From an uncultured Lachnospiraceae bacterium (lineage in GTDB: Bacteria > Bacillota > Clostridia > Lachnospirales > Lachnospiraceae), in the NCBI GenBank assembly GCA_950097145.1, contig CATNCF010000001.1, forward strand, positions 162,027 through 226,026: a DNA stretch of 64,000 nucleotides, read 5' to 3'. Below are positions 18,479-27,602 of this stretch, piece by piece. The position numbers and the translations under genes were made by a program. How positions within the stretch are numbered: the first letter of the stretch is position 1; the number at the start of each line of letters is the position of its first letter. The notes under the pieces are model-generated. The model was not told the origin of the DNA. It did no database searches and saw nothing but the letters and a program-made list of their open reading frames with translations.

Positions 18479-18751
18479 TTATCTGATACTGGGCATAAGA
18501 AGGATCACGCCGGGGTATATGATATAACTCTGATACCGGGGAGCCGGGATTTGCTTTAATAATAACAAAAGGTCTGGAAAATAATCCCGAATTAGCTTGA
18601 CTAGTTCACAGGCAAGGTTAAACTGTTCCAGGTGTTCCCTTGCCTCTTTTCTTGTGATTTTTATTCCTGCTTCATAGTAAAACATTCTCTCTTTTATGGT
18701 TGTGTGAAAAAATAGTTTTGTTGCCAATTCTACTAGTTCACATTTTCCCAT
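18479..18751 (-). pseudogene. Truncated ISNCY-like transposase, N-terminal fragment
   Basis: The 90-residue frame has EIKERMFYYEAG-like sequence (IKERMFYYEAGIKITRKEA), EHLEQFNLACELVKLIRDYFPDL and PAPRYQSYIIYPGVILL, which I recognise as the start of transposases widespread in Lachnospiraceae (ISNCY-like). It then stops abruptly after a few unrelated residues; the catalytic domain is missing. No flanking inverted repeats were identified. It lies just upstream of the truncated LRR gene and may mark the break point of that gene. Family naming is from memory and moderate. Confidence 0.55.
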
Positions 18752-18821
18752 AAAACGGAAGTTTTTTTACAAAAAATTTATAAGCGTCAGAGCTGGATTT
18801 TGTAGTATCTAACCAAGTATA

Positions 18822-19290
18822 CTATGAATTATTTTTTAATAAAGCATGCATATTGGCCAATACAAACTGTGTACTGATAAATGAGCCATAATGTTGATAA
18901 TCATCATTCTTGTGTGGATCCGCAAAATCACTCACTGCTTTAACAGATATGGCTTCAACTTTTTTTGTTGAGGTATTTTGAGCAGCATAGTAAACTCCAT
19001 AAGTTTCCATATCTATACCTAACAATTTTCTATTTTGAGGCAATATGTAATTTGTTACCAGCCCTTCATCTTGCACAACAGAAGCACCAGATGCCAGCGC
19101 TCCCACATAAATCTTTATATCTCTAGTCACTTTCATCCCATCTCCTGCATTCCATTTTTTCCGAATTTGATATAAAATATCTGAATAATCCCTGCTTAAC
19201 AATTCTCTGCTGGCTGCAGATATAGAAAGCTGATGCATTTCTGGACTAAACATAATACCCTTTGTTCCTTCTTCTGATTCAATTTTTCCA
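18822..19290 (-). pseudogene. C-terminal remnant of a nucleoside-phosphorylase-type effector
   Basis: An intact C-terminal domain of the purine nucleoside phosphorylase/MTA-SAH nucleosidase superfamily is readable. It has YGSGKIESEEGTKG, FSPEMHQLSISAASRELL, a GALASGASVVQDEG core, LLGIDMETYGVYYAA and AVSDFADPHKNDDYQ with the conserved catalytic aspartate. The first ATG at 19253 gives 143 residues, but homology continues upstream to about 19290, where a TAA interrupts it. In antiphage systems such as Detocs the same domain is the C-terminal effector that destroys adenine nucleotides, behind a receiver domain. Here the N-terminal part is lost, so I call it a remnant. A housekeeping nucleosidase is less likely because those are complete at about 230 residues and lack the HKNDDYQ-type ending. 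Confidence 0.55.
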
Positions 19291-19771
19291 CTTCCATAAA
19301 GGTAATGATAAATTTAATCTTAAGATTCCTTTTGTATCTTCATCTTTCAGATTTTGTATAGGATAAAGCAATTCCTTAAAAAAAGCCGACACATCACTCG
19401 AATCATCCTTAAGAACATTCTGTATTCGGTGCACATATTGTCTATTATTGACATTTTTCTCAACCTTAAAACTCTGAAAATCTGCACAACATTTTATCCA
19501 TATATTAGCTTTAGAAGAAATAACCTGCATGAATCGAATCAAAGTCTTTAGGAAATAAATTTTTTCGAAAAATGTCAAAGGATTTACTTCGAGTTAAGCA
19601 AAGAGATTTCGCTGCAACTTGCATATCTTGCTTACTCCATTTTGAAATAATCTCACTAATGCCTGCATATAATTCATATCTAACATTTCTACTCTGTTGC
19701 TTAGAACACGCACCATTCTTTATGTCTCCTAGTTGCATTTTTATCAACAATGCCTGCTGTTCTCTTTTCAC
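19279..19771 (-). pseudogene. Unrecognised gene with probable frameshift
   Basis: A GTG at 19771 is preceded by AAAGGAGA with eight-base spacing, so translation very likely starts here (MKREQQALLIKMQLGD). That frame ends after 86 residues. A second overlapping frame (about 19578 to 19279, 99 residues, including NVNNRQYVHRIQNVLKDD and FFKELLYPIQNLKDED) continues without its own good ribosome site. Joined by one frame change they would give a helical, lysine-rich protein of about 160 residues directly before the phosphorylase-type remnant. I do not recognise the family. The two pieces may be the decayed 5' partner of the neighbouring effector. Confidence 0.4.
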
Positions 19772-19857
19772 CGTACTTTCTCCTTTTTATCTTAAAAGCT
19801 CTGACACATATCTGAACTTACCCTTCACACATCAAATTAATTAGTGCAATTCCAATA

Positions 19858-20274
19858 CTATTTTTTGTTTTTTTCTATTATCTCCATCATCTCAGCCGGC
19901 GTAACAATAAAGTCCTTAATCGGATAATGCTTCTGATTCCCCGTCACTAAATATTCATCATCACTCCGCTTTTCCATAGCTGCCTCATAAAATATCAAAT
20001 CATCCATATCAGTCAAAATATCTCCCGCAAACTGCGAAAAAACTTCCAACCCAAACTCTTTAACCGCCACTAGCACCATCTGTATGGACTTTTCTTTAAA
20101 ATGAAACTTCTCTCTATGCAACACTTCATCATATTGAGCCAAATTCTCATTATGATACAACGACACAATTTTGCCATTAAAAACTGCCCGCAGATTCTCA
20201 AAAGCTCTCATTGCCTCAGCTCTTGTAACTACATTCTCCGGAAGTCTTACATCAAACGGAACGCCTTTAACCAT
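19858..20274 (-). pseudogene. PIN-domain toxin fragment joined to an antitoxin-like N-terminus
   Basis: From about residue 32 the protein matches VapC-like PIN toxins of the family with YDEVLHREKFHF, an acidic MDDLIFYEAAMEK block, DDEYLVTGNQKHYPIKDF and IVTPAEMMEII. The N-terminal part of a PIN domain (beta strand with the first catalytic Asp, as in DTNVxVSA) is absent. Instead the first 30 residues (KGVPFDVRLPENVVTRAEAM) resemble the C-terminal tail of RelB/DinJ-like antitoxins, which often read GGIPFEI. A deletion that fused antitoxin tail to toxin tail would explain this. Without the first aspartate nuclease activity is unlikely. No good ribosome site precedes the ATG at 20274 or the TTG at 20304. 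Confidence 0.55.
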
Positions 20275-20443
20275 TATTATATGCCTAATATTGAATTCTA
20301 TCAAGGTAAACCAGGAAAATCGCAGCCCTAACGCTTAAATTAATAATTCCTGTTGGCAATTCAGCAGACTTTACACTCTGTGCTAAATCCCCTATAATAA
20401 TATTAACTTATAAATCGTATCATCTTAAAAGGATGGTGATAAT

Positions 20444-20641
20444 TTGGATGCACGAGAAATGACTGAAAAAGAGCAAATGCAAAAGAACATTGAAGAATTT
20501 TCAAGGCTGCAAGATTATATGATAGATTCAGACAAAGAATCTATTACTTACAAAAAAATGAAAAAACGATACATTGAATTAAAAGTTATACTTACCATTT
20601 TTGGTGTTAATCTTACTGAATTAGATTATATCAAAGCATAA
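20444..20641 (+). CDS. Small hypothetical protein (65 aa)
   Basis: The frame starts at a TTG with AAGGATGGTGATAA upstream; a second in-frame ATG follows at residue 6. The product is short, charged and predicted mostly helical (EKEQMQKNIEEFSRLQDYM, YKKMKKRYIELKVILTIFGV), with no signal peptide or metal motif. I do not recognise a family. Codon use looks ordinary for the region. It lies alone between the PIN remnant and an IS3-like relic, and the hairpin at 20705-20742 could serve as its terminator. Confidence 0.55.
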   Translation: MDAREMTEKEQMQKNIEEFSRLQDYMIDSDKESITYKKMKKRYIELKVILTIFGVNLTELDYIKA

Positions 20642-20689
20642 TCACAACTGAATAACCACCGCCTATAAGGAATGTAAGGCTTATTGAAA

Positions 20690-20798
20690 TTTGGTATGAT
20701 ACCTCTTAAGCAGACAAGGCAGATAACCAACGTCTGCTTAAGGGGCATTTTTATGTCCAAACCAAAGTTTTCTCCAGAAATTAAGAGCCAAGCATGAT
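20690..20798 (+). mobile_element. Relic of an IS3-type element (start of orfA)
   Basis: An 11-bp inverted repeat (CTTAAGCAGAC at 20705-20715, GTCTGCTTAAG at 20732-20742) is followed by GGGGCATTTTT and a short frame at 20753-20797 reading MSKPKFSPEIKSQA before a TGA. That peptide looks like the first residues of IS3-family OrfA proteins (helix-turn-helix, xKFSPEFKxQA). Everything after residue 14 is gone, and the element ends one base before the ABC exporter stop codon. The hairpin might alternatively be a plain terminator. Confidence 0.45.
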
Positions 20799-22559
20799 CT
20801 ACACTGCAAACTGACTGTTATAAAGCTCTGAATAAAAACCTTTTCGTAAAAGCAGCTCTTCATGGCTGCCCTGCTCGATAATATGCCCATCCCTCATTAC
20901 CAGGATAATATCAGCCTCCTGAATGGTGGAAAGACGGTGCGCCACAATAAAGCTGGTGCGTCCCTTCATCATGACAGCAAAAGCATTCTGTATCTTCATT
21001 TCCGTTCTGGTATCAATGGAGGAAGTAGCCTCATCTAAAATCAGCATGGGCGGCAGACACAGCATCACCCTTGCAATGCACAAAAGCTGCTTCTGTCCCA
21101 CAGACAGGCTCCCGCCATCCTCCCCGATTACTGTGTCATACCCCTGAGGCAGCCGCTTAATAAAACTGTGGGCATGAGCAGCTTTCGCGGCCGCAAGCAT
21201 CTCCTCATCAGAAGCTTCTGGTTTTCCCATTTTCAAATTTTCCCGGATGGTTCCCGCCTTCAGCCAGGTCTCCTGCAGAACCATCCCATAACTTTCCCTC
21301 AGACTCTTACGGGTAACTTCCCGAATGTCCTTCCCTTCTATCTGAATGCTTCCTCTGTCCACGTCATAAAAGCGCATTAACAAATTAATAATCGTGGTCT
21401 TCCCACAGCCAGTGGGGCCTACGATTGCCACGCGCTGTCCGGGTTTTACTTCCAGATTAAAATCTTCTATCAGTTTCTTATCTGGATGATAAGAGAAATA
21501 TACATGGGAGAGATTCACGTTCCCCTTCACATCCGCCAGTGTTTTCACATCGTTCGGTTCTGGGTTCTGTGCCTCTTCCTCAATCAGCACGAAAATCCGC
21601 TCTGCACAGGCAAGCGCATTCTGCAGTTCTGTCACCACGCCGGAAATTTCGTTAAACGGCTTGGTATACTGATTGGCATAGCTTAAGAAACAGGATAACT
21701 GCCCTACTGTAAAAGCGCCAGAACCAGCCATGGCAAACAATGCCCCCACTAATGCTACTCCTGTATACACCAGGCTATTGACAAACCTAGTCCCAGGATT
21801 GGTCAGGGAAGAAAAAAAGGTAGCCTTTAAAGATGCCTGTTCCAGTCTTTCATTAATTTCATCAAATTTCTCCAGCACATCTTTTTCTTTGGAAAATGCC
21901 TGCACAACTTTCTGGTTTTCAATCATTTCATTAATTAACGAGGTCTGTTCTCCACGTGTGGTGGACTGGAGCATAAACATAGAAAATGTCCGGCGGGCGA
22001 TAAACGCCGCCACAAAAAGGGAAACCGGCGTCACCAGCACCACCACCAGCGTGATTTTCAAATTAATGCTTACCATAAACAACAATGTTCCCAAAATAGT
22101 AATTACACCTGTAAACAACTGGGAAAATCCCATCAAAAGGCCGTCCGCAAACTGGTCTACATCTGCAATTACTCTGCTCACCAGTTCCCCATGGGAATGG
22201 CTGTCAATAAATTTCAGCGGCAGAATTTCAATTTTCGCAAATGCCTCTCTCCTGACGTCCTGCACCACTTCATACGTAATCTTATTGTTGCACACATTCA
22301 TCAGCCACTGCGCAAACGCCGCCAGAACAGCCACAATTCCAATCTGCCACAGCAATTTGGTAATTACCGTAAATTCCACCTGCCCAGCGGCAAGAATATG
22401 GTCAATGGTTCTCCCTATCAATACCGGAATATATAAAACAGCCGCCACATTGACTACTGCAAAGGCCAAAGACAATGCCAGAAAAATCCGGTATGCCTGA
22501 ATATATTTTAAGACTTTTTTCAAGGTTCTTGTCTGATATTTTTTATCCTTCTTTTTCAT
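20799..22559 (-). CDS. ABC exporter half-transporter, catalytically complete subunit
   Basis: This type IV ABC exporter half has an N-terminal six-helix membrane domain (about residues 25-310) and a C-terminal ATPase. The ATPase has Walker A GPTGCGKTT, an atypical signature LSVGQKQ, canonical Walker B LILDEATSSID with the catalytic Glu, and FIVAHRLSTI with the H-loop His. The ATG at 22559 follows CGGAGGT; an in-frame TTG at 22574 lies before that site. The partner gene ends one base upstream of that TTG, so the two are translationally coupled. Together they look like a heterodimeric multidrug or lipid exporter of the BmrCD/LmrCD/TM287-288 type. The substrate is unknown. Confidence 0.9.
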   Translation of the reverse strand: MKKKDKKYQTRTLKKVLKYIQAYRIFLALSLAFAVVNVAAVLYIPVLIGRTIDHILAAGQVEFTVITKLLWQIGIVAVLAAFAQWLMNVCNNKITYEVVQDVRREAFAKIEILPLKFIDSHSHGELVSRVIADVDQFADGLLMGFSQLFTGVITILGTLLFMVSINLKITLVVVLVTPVSLFVAAFIARRTFSMFMLQSTTRGEQTSLINEMIENQKVVQAFSKEKDVLEKFDEINERLEQASLKATFFSSLTNPGTRFVNSLVYTGVALVGALFAMAGSGAFTVGQLSCFLSYANQYTKPFNEISGVVTELQNALACAERIFVLIEEEAQNPEPNDVKTLADVKGNVNLSHVYFSYHPDKKLIEDFNLEVKPGQRVAIVGPTGCGKTTIINLLMRFYDVDRGSIQIEGKDIREVTRKSLRESYGMVLQETWLKAGTIRENLKMGKPEASDEEMLAAAKAAHAHSFIKRLPQGYDTVIGEDGGSLSVGQKQLLCIARVMLCLPPMLILDEATSSIDTRTEMKIQNAFAVMMKGRTSFIVAHRLSTIQEADIILVMRDGHIIEQGSHEELLLRKGFYSELYNSQFAV

Positions 22560-22574
22560 AACATACCTCCGCAA

Positions 22575-24311
22575 TCAGTTTTTCTTAAATTGGGATTCAT
22601 GAATTTCCCGGTAAACCTGACATTGCTCTAACAGCTCTTCATGGGTTCCCATTCCTGCAATCTCTCCGTCGTCCAGCACAATAATTTTATCGGCATGCTG
22701 AATGGAGGAGGTCCGCTGGGACACAATAAACACAGTGGGAGAGCCTTCCATTTCCCGGATGGCTTTCCGCAGCCTGGCGTCTGTGGCATAGTCCAGCGCC
22801 GACGCACTGTCGTCCAAAATCAGAATTTCCGGTCTGCGCACCAGGGCGCGGGCGATGGTAAGACGCTGCCTCTGTCCGCCGGAAAAGTTTTTGCCTCCCT
22901 GTTCCACATAGGCTTCCAATTTCCCCTCTTTTCCCTCTACTACTTCTCTTGCCTGCGCTGTCTCCAATGCCCGATACAATTCTTCGTCTGTGGCATCTGC
23001 CTTCCCCCAGCAAAGGTTTTCCCGGATCGTTCCCTGGAACAAAACCGCTTTCTGCATAACAATTCCCACCTTCTGCCGCAGTTCTTCCAAAGAATATTCT
23101 TTCACATTTCTGCCCTGAACCAATACTTTTCCTGCCGTCGCATCATAAAACCGGGGAATTAAATGCACCAGCGTGGTTTTCCCGGAACCAGTCCCCCCAA
23201 TCACGCCAATGGTTTCTCCTTTTTCCGCACAAAAATTAATCCCAGACAGGCTTTCTGCACCCGCCCCCTGATAGGCCATTCCCACATGGGAAAACTGCAC
23301 CATGGGGATCTTATCCTGAATTTCTTTCTGATTCCTGTATTTTTTTATATCCTGTTCCAGAGGCATACTGGTCTGCATTTCTAATACGGATGAAATCCTG
23401 TTTCCACACGCCGCCGCCTTGGTTATCGTGATAATCAGGTTAGCCAATTTAATCAGTTCCACCAGAATCTGTGACATATAATTGACCAGAGCCACCACTT
23501 CTCCCTGGGTAAGACTTCCAATATTCACCTGCGCTGCCCCGGTATAGAGCAGGACAATCGTTGCGCCATTAATAATGACAAAGGTGACTGGATTTAAAAA
23601 CGCACTGATCCTGCCCACATAATTCTGCATAGACGTAAGGCTTTCCAGTCCCTCTTCAAACCGGTTCTTTTCCTCCTCCTCTTTGTGGAAAGCCCGGATT
23701 ACCCTGGCGCCGGTGAGATTTTCCCGTGTAATGCCAAGCACTTTATCTAACCGTTCCTGCACCTTCCGGTACATCGGAATGCTCAGTGCCATAACTCCGA
23801 ATACCACCAGGGACAACAGAGGAATCGTCACTACAAAAATCAATGCGCTCTTCACATCAATGGTAAAAGCCATGATCATAGCCCCAAATACAATGAAAGG
23901 AGAGCGCAGAAACAATCTGAGCACCATATTTACCCCGGACTGTATCTGGTTAATATCGCTGGTCATTCGCGTTATCAGTGTCGCCGTCCCGGCCTTATCA
24001 ATTTCCGAGAAGGAAAACGTCTGGATATGGGCAAACAAGGCATGACGGACCTTTGTTCCAAAGCCTGCGGCGGCCTTCGCTGCAAAATACTGTGCAGTCA
24101 CGGAACAAACCAGTCCAATCAGACCCAGAGCTACCATCACCAGGCACATCTGCAAAATATAGTTTTTATCCCGATGAACAATTCCCACATCAATGATGGC
24201 GGACACCACCAGCGGAACAATCAGCTCAAAGGACGCCTCCAGCATTTTAAACAGAGGCGCTAAAACACACTCTTTTTTATAATTTTTCAAAAATACCAGT
24301 AATTTTTTCAT
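22575..24311 (-). CDS. ABC exporter half-transporter, degenerate-site subunit
   Basis: This is the first gene of the exporter pair: six membrane segments (about residues 15-300) and an ATPase with Walker A GGTGSGKTT and a canonical FSGGQRQRL signature. Its own composite site is degenerate: Walker B reads LILDDSASALD, with Asp in place of the catalytic Glu, and the H-loop is FIVSQRTSSI, with Gln in place of His. Such asymmetry, complemented by the partner subunit, is the mark of heterodimeric exporters. The ATG at 24311 follows AAAGGAATCTCT. The locus has no adjacent regulator gene. Confidence 0.9.
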   Translation of the reverse strand: MKKLLVFLKNYKKECVLAPLFKMLEASFELIVPLVVSAIIDVGIVHRDKNYILQMCLVMVALGLIGLVCSVTAQYFAAKAAAGFGTKVRHALFAHIQTFSFSEIDKAGTATLITRMTSDINQIQSGVNMVLRLFLRSPFIVFGAMIMAFTIDVKSALIFVVTIPLLSLVVFGVMALSIPMYRKVQERLDKVLGITRENLTGARVIRAFHKEEEEKNRFEEGLESLTSMQNYVGRISAFLNPVTFVIINGATIVLLYTGAAQVNIGSLTQGEVVALVNYMSQILVELIKLANLIITITKAAACGNRISSVLEMQTSMPLEQDIKKYRNQKEIQDKIPMVQFSHVGMAYQGAGAESLSGINFCAEKGETIGVIGGTGSGKTTLVHLIPRFYDATAGKVLVQGRNVKEYSLEELRQKVGIVMQKAVLFQGTIRENLCWGKADATDEELYRALETAQAREVVEGKEGKLEAYVEQGGKNFSGGQRQRLTIARALVRRPEILILDDSASALDYATDARLRKAIREMEGSPTVFIVSQRTSSIQHADKIIVLDDGEIAGMGTHEELLEQCQVYREIHESQFKKN

Positions 24312-24429
24312 AGAGATTCCTTTCACTCTTCTTATTACATTTATTTATCCTTCGGGCAATGATATTTTATCCATTTCCCGGCTAAAAGAAATTATACAAA
24401 ATTTTCCTTTAAAATTCAATTACTGGCAT

Positions 24430-24459
24430 AAGAAAAGAGATGCCGAAACATCTCTTTTC
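24430..24459 (-). terminator. Terminator of the FtsX-type ABC operon
   Basis: The 10-bp stem AAAAGAGATG/CATCTCTTTT (24433-24442 with 24449-24458) has a six-base loop. On the minus strand it directly follows the permease stop codon and runs into TTTTCTTATG. Confidence 0.75.
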
Positions 24460-24462
24460 CCG

Positions 24463-26913
24463 CTATCCCTGATAACTAATCCGCTCCACCAGAGACTCTT
24501 TGCGCAGATTTCTGCTGAGCAAAAAGGAAAGTGTTCCCTGCAGCAGCAGAATCGCCAGAATCATAATACCAATTTCCATCCATGGTACATGATATTCGTT
24601 GATTCCATAGATATGAAGTTCTTTCGCATAACGAAACAGGGCATACCCTATCGGACTTCCAAGAACCAGGGAAATGATTACAGTTCCTGCCGAAATCAGG
24701 ATTCCTTCCAACTGCAGCATTTGATTAAGCTGGCGGTTAGTCATTCCAACTGCCTGAAGAACGCCAAGCTCCCGTTTTCTTGTTACCACTGCAGTAATAA
24801 TCGTATTTGCCATATTCATAAAGCTAATTATACCCAAAAGCCCCAGAAATGCATAAATTCCCCACTGCATCAGATTCGTTCCTGCCTTCACAACTTTCAT
24901 AGCGCTGTCATAAGAATCCGTCTCAATATGAGTCACACCTGCCAAAAGTTCCTGAACGGCTTCTTCCACTTTCGCTTTATCTTGTTCCCGGCAGTCAATC
25001 CAAATCTTTTCCGTAACGTCTTCTTTGATCCCAAGCTTTTTAAAAGTTTCTTCTGTTATGACCCAGGAACCAGGAGCGCTTCCCAGGGAACCCATAAGCG
25101 TCCCCTGGTATACGGCCTGGCCTTCGGTCAAATCTTTCATGACCACATCCTGACCCAGTTCATAACCGTAATCCTCCATAAAATAGGAAAATCCGTAAAC
25201 AATGCCGTCTCTTTCGCTTACTTCATCATAATCCACAGTTCCCAGAACAGAACCTTTTCCATAACGTTCAAATCCTTCCCGATCCAGCACACAGATGGTG
25301 GTACGGCTTCCTTCTTCGTCCATTTCGCCAAAACTTTTATTTTCCACTGCAAAAAGTTTCCGGCTTCTGACCTCAGTGACTCCTGGGATCGCTTTTAGCT
25401 GCTCCTGCAGTCTGGTTCCCAACGGATTTTCTAACTGAATATTGAAAAGGTTATTTTCCGGATACGCCTTATCATTTAAATCCCAGTCCAGTTCTATGGA
25501 AAACTGCCCATATTCTACGCTGCGCCGAGCTTCAAACTCATTATCCATATTTCCGGCAAAATGCGACAATGCCACAAACAAGACACAGGACAATCCCATG
25601 GTAATCATGGTGGAGCTGGTTCTGGTCCGGTTTGCAGAAAGCCCCGACAGGGTCATGCCCAATACAGAAATTTTCTTCCGACCCTTCCGCACACCGCTCT
25701 TGCGGCTGGCGCTTTCCTGATAACGGATTGCCTCCACTGGTGAGATTTTCGCCGCCACCCGCATAGGACGCGCTAATGCCAGACGGATTGTCAATAGGGC
25801 TGCCAGCGCCACCAACGCCAACATTGGCAGGGAAACCACCGACGCATTTGTCATTTCTACATCCATAATTCTTTCATTTACCCTTACAATCATTTGCTGA
25901 AACAGTATATGTGCAACACCGCAGCCTGCCAAAAGCCCCAGCGGAATGCCCACCGCTGATAAAAATATCCCTTCTCTTAAAATTAGTTTCTTCATCTGCC
26001 TTTTGGTAGCGCCCAAAGCCTTGATTTTACCATATTCCTGAATTTTCTGAACCATTCCAACCTGAAAAATATTGTAAATTACTGCCACCGATACAACAAT
26101 TACTAATAAAGCGATAAAAACGCAGCCCACTACCGTCTCCGAACCGGGATTATATGACCACATAAGATACATCTCGTTGGGAGAAATATTTTTCTTTGCA
26201 ATGCCACACCGTTCCCCCAATTCTATGATTGTTTCCTCACAATTATCCCCATTGACCTTGACCGACTCGCTGAACTGGAAGGTCACTCCATAGAACCGCA
26301 TTTCTTCCGGATACAAAGACTCATAAAATTCCTGGGATATATATCCCTGAAATGATTTCTGGATTGTCCCCATTTTCTGTGATTTTACTACGCCGCTGAC
26401 AATAAACTCTTTTTCTTCAAATGGAGTCTGATTGTCCCTGCGATAAGGAATTATCACGTGGTCGCCTGGATTCGCATCCTTAAGTCCGAGATATGCAAAA
26501 AATTCTGACGATGCCACAATCTCACTTTCCTTTTGAGGCAGTGTTCCTGCTTTTAGGGAATACATAAAATTTATATTTTCTGCTGCCTGGGCATCCATAA
26601 ATGTCAGCCTCATATCAATATTGCGTTCCCCCGGATTCACCTGGGCTGCATAAGCTGTTTTTCCCACATGGGTAAACTCACTGCGCAGTTTGATGTTCTC
26701 ATACTGTTCTTCTGTAACTCTATTGAAAGTTCCACAGTAATTACCATAGAAATTTCCTGCGTTCCGGCGGTTATGCTCTGCCATCCCTGATCCAAATCCC
26801 GCAATCGCAGTGAGGAGCAAAGTGGTAAAGAAAATGGATAAAATGATTAAAATACTTCTGAAGCGATTTTGGCGTACATTGGAAAGCGCCAGTCCATGAA
26901 TGGTATGTTTCAT
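24463..26913 (-). CDS. ABC transporter permease, FtsX/MacB type
   Basis: This 816-residue permease has an N-terminal membrane helix (about 20-45), a large extracytoplasmic MacB-like domain, three helices with an FtsX domain (about 260-390), a second extracytoplasmic domain, and a terminal FtsX domain with three helices (about 690-810). Cytoplasmic motifs include EYGKIKALGATKRQMKKLI and RKRELGVLQAVGMTNRQL, typical of FtsX-type coupling helices. The start overlaps the ATPase stop as ATGA, so both are made together. Such systems act in mechanotransmission, lipoprotein handling or peptide resistance. Position next to a two-component system suggests induction by an envelope signal. Confidence 0.88.
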   Translation of the reverse strand: MKHTIHGLALSNVRQNRFRSILIILSIFFTTLLLTAIAGFGSGMAEHNRRNAGNFYGNYCGTFNRVTEEQYENIKLRSEFTHVGKTAYAAQVNPGERNIDMRLTFMDAQAAENINFMYSLKAGTLPQKESEIVASSEFFAYLGLKDANPGDHVIIPYRRDNQTPFEEKEFIVSGVVKSQKMGTIQKSFQGYISQEFYESLYPEEMRFYGVTFQFSESVKVNGDNCEETIIELGERCGIAKKNISPNEMYLMWSYNPGSETVVGCVFIALLVIVVSVAVIYNIFQVGMVQKIQEYGKIKALGATKRQMKKLILREGIFLSAVGIPLGLLAGCGVAHILFQQMIVRVNERIMDVEMTNASVVSLPMLALVALAALLTIRLALARPMRVAAKISPVEAIRYQESASRKSGVRKGRKKISVLGMTLSGLSANRTRTSSTMITMGLSCVLFVALSHFAGNMDNEFEARRSVEYGQFSIELDWDLNDKAYPENNLFNIQLENPLGTRLQEQLKAIPGVTEVRSRKLFAVENKSFGEMDEEGSRTTICVLDREGFERYGKGSVLGTVDYDEVSERDGIVYGFSYFMEDYGYELGQDVVMKDLTEGQAVYQGTLMGSLGSAPGSWVITEETFKKLGIKEDVTEKIWIDCREQDKAKVEEAVQELLAGVTHIETDSYDSAMKVVKAGTNLMQWGIYAFLGLLGIISFMNMANTIITAVVTRKRELGVLQAVGMTNRQLNQMLQLEGILISAGTVIISLVLGSPIGYALFRYAKELHIYGINEYHVPWMEIGIMILAILLLQGTLSFLLSRNLRKESLVERISYQG

Positions 26914-27584
26914 CTCTGTTCCACCACCTTCCCGTCCTCAATCACCAGAATTCGGTCTGCAATCTGTGCAATATCCTGATCATGGGTGATCATCACCAGG
27001 GTCTGCCCATACTTCTGCGCCGACATTTTCAGAAGTCCTATCACTTCATCACTGGTTTTGGAGTCCAGATTTCCCGTGGGCTCATCAGCCAGGATCACAT
27101 CCGGTTTTGAAGCAATGGCTCTTGCAATGGCCACTCTCTGCTGCTGGCCGCCGGAAAGTGTATGGGGAAGGTTATGTATCTTATCTTCAATCCCCAGAGT
27201 CCGTATAATATCCCGCACGAAACTTTCGTCTGCTTCCCTTCCATCCAGTCCAATGGGCAGCACAATATTTTCCCAAACATTAATGGAGGAAACAAGATTA
27301 AATGCCTGAAAGATAAAACCGATTTTCCTCCTGCGGAATACTGCCAGTTCCTCTTCTTTCAAAGAAAATATATCTTTTCCTTTCATCCATACTGTTCCAC
27401 TGGTGGGACTGTCCAGCCCTCCCAGGAGATGAAGCAGCGTACTTTTGCCAGAACCGGATTTCCCTACGATAGCGGCAAATTCTCCTTTTTGTATGGCAAT
27501 CTCAGCGTCTCTTACCGCCTGCACCTGATTGTCTCCGGTTCCATAATATTTACACAACTGTTCTGTTCTTAAAATCGTTTCCAT
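26910..27584 (-). CDS. ABC transporter ATPase, MacB/LolD type
   Basis: The 224-residue ATPase has Walker A GKSGSGKST, a Q-loop in IFQAFNLVSSINVWENI, signature LSGGQQQRVAIARA, Walker B VILADEPTGNLDS and H-loop ITHD. The ADEPTGNLD form marks the MacB/LolD/Bce group that pairs with FtsX-type permeases. AAGGAGGCTATTT precedes the ATG. The upstream gap of 131 bp to the histidine kinase stop contains the dyad CTTACGATTTTGTAAG and a -10-like TATAAG, so the pair may have its own inducible promoter. Confidence 0.93.
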   Translation of the reverse strand: METILRTEQLCKYYGTGDNQVQAVRDAEIAIQKGEFAAIVGKSGSGKSTLLHLLGGLDSPTSGTVWMKGKDIFSLKEEELAVFRRRKIGFIFQAFNLVSSINVWENIVLPIGLDGREADESFVRDIIRTLGIEDKIHNLPHTLSGGQQQRVAIARAIASKPDVILADEPTGNLDSKTSDEVIGLLKMSAQKYGQTLVMITHDQDIAQIADRILVIEDGKVVEQR

Positions 27585-27602
27585 AAATAGCCTCCTTGTA
27601 AA

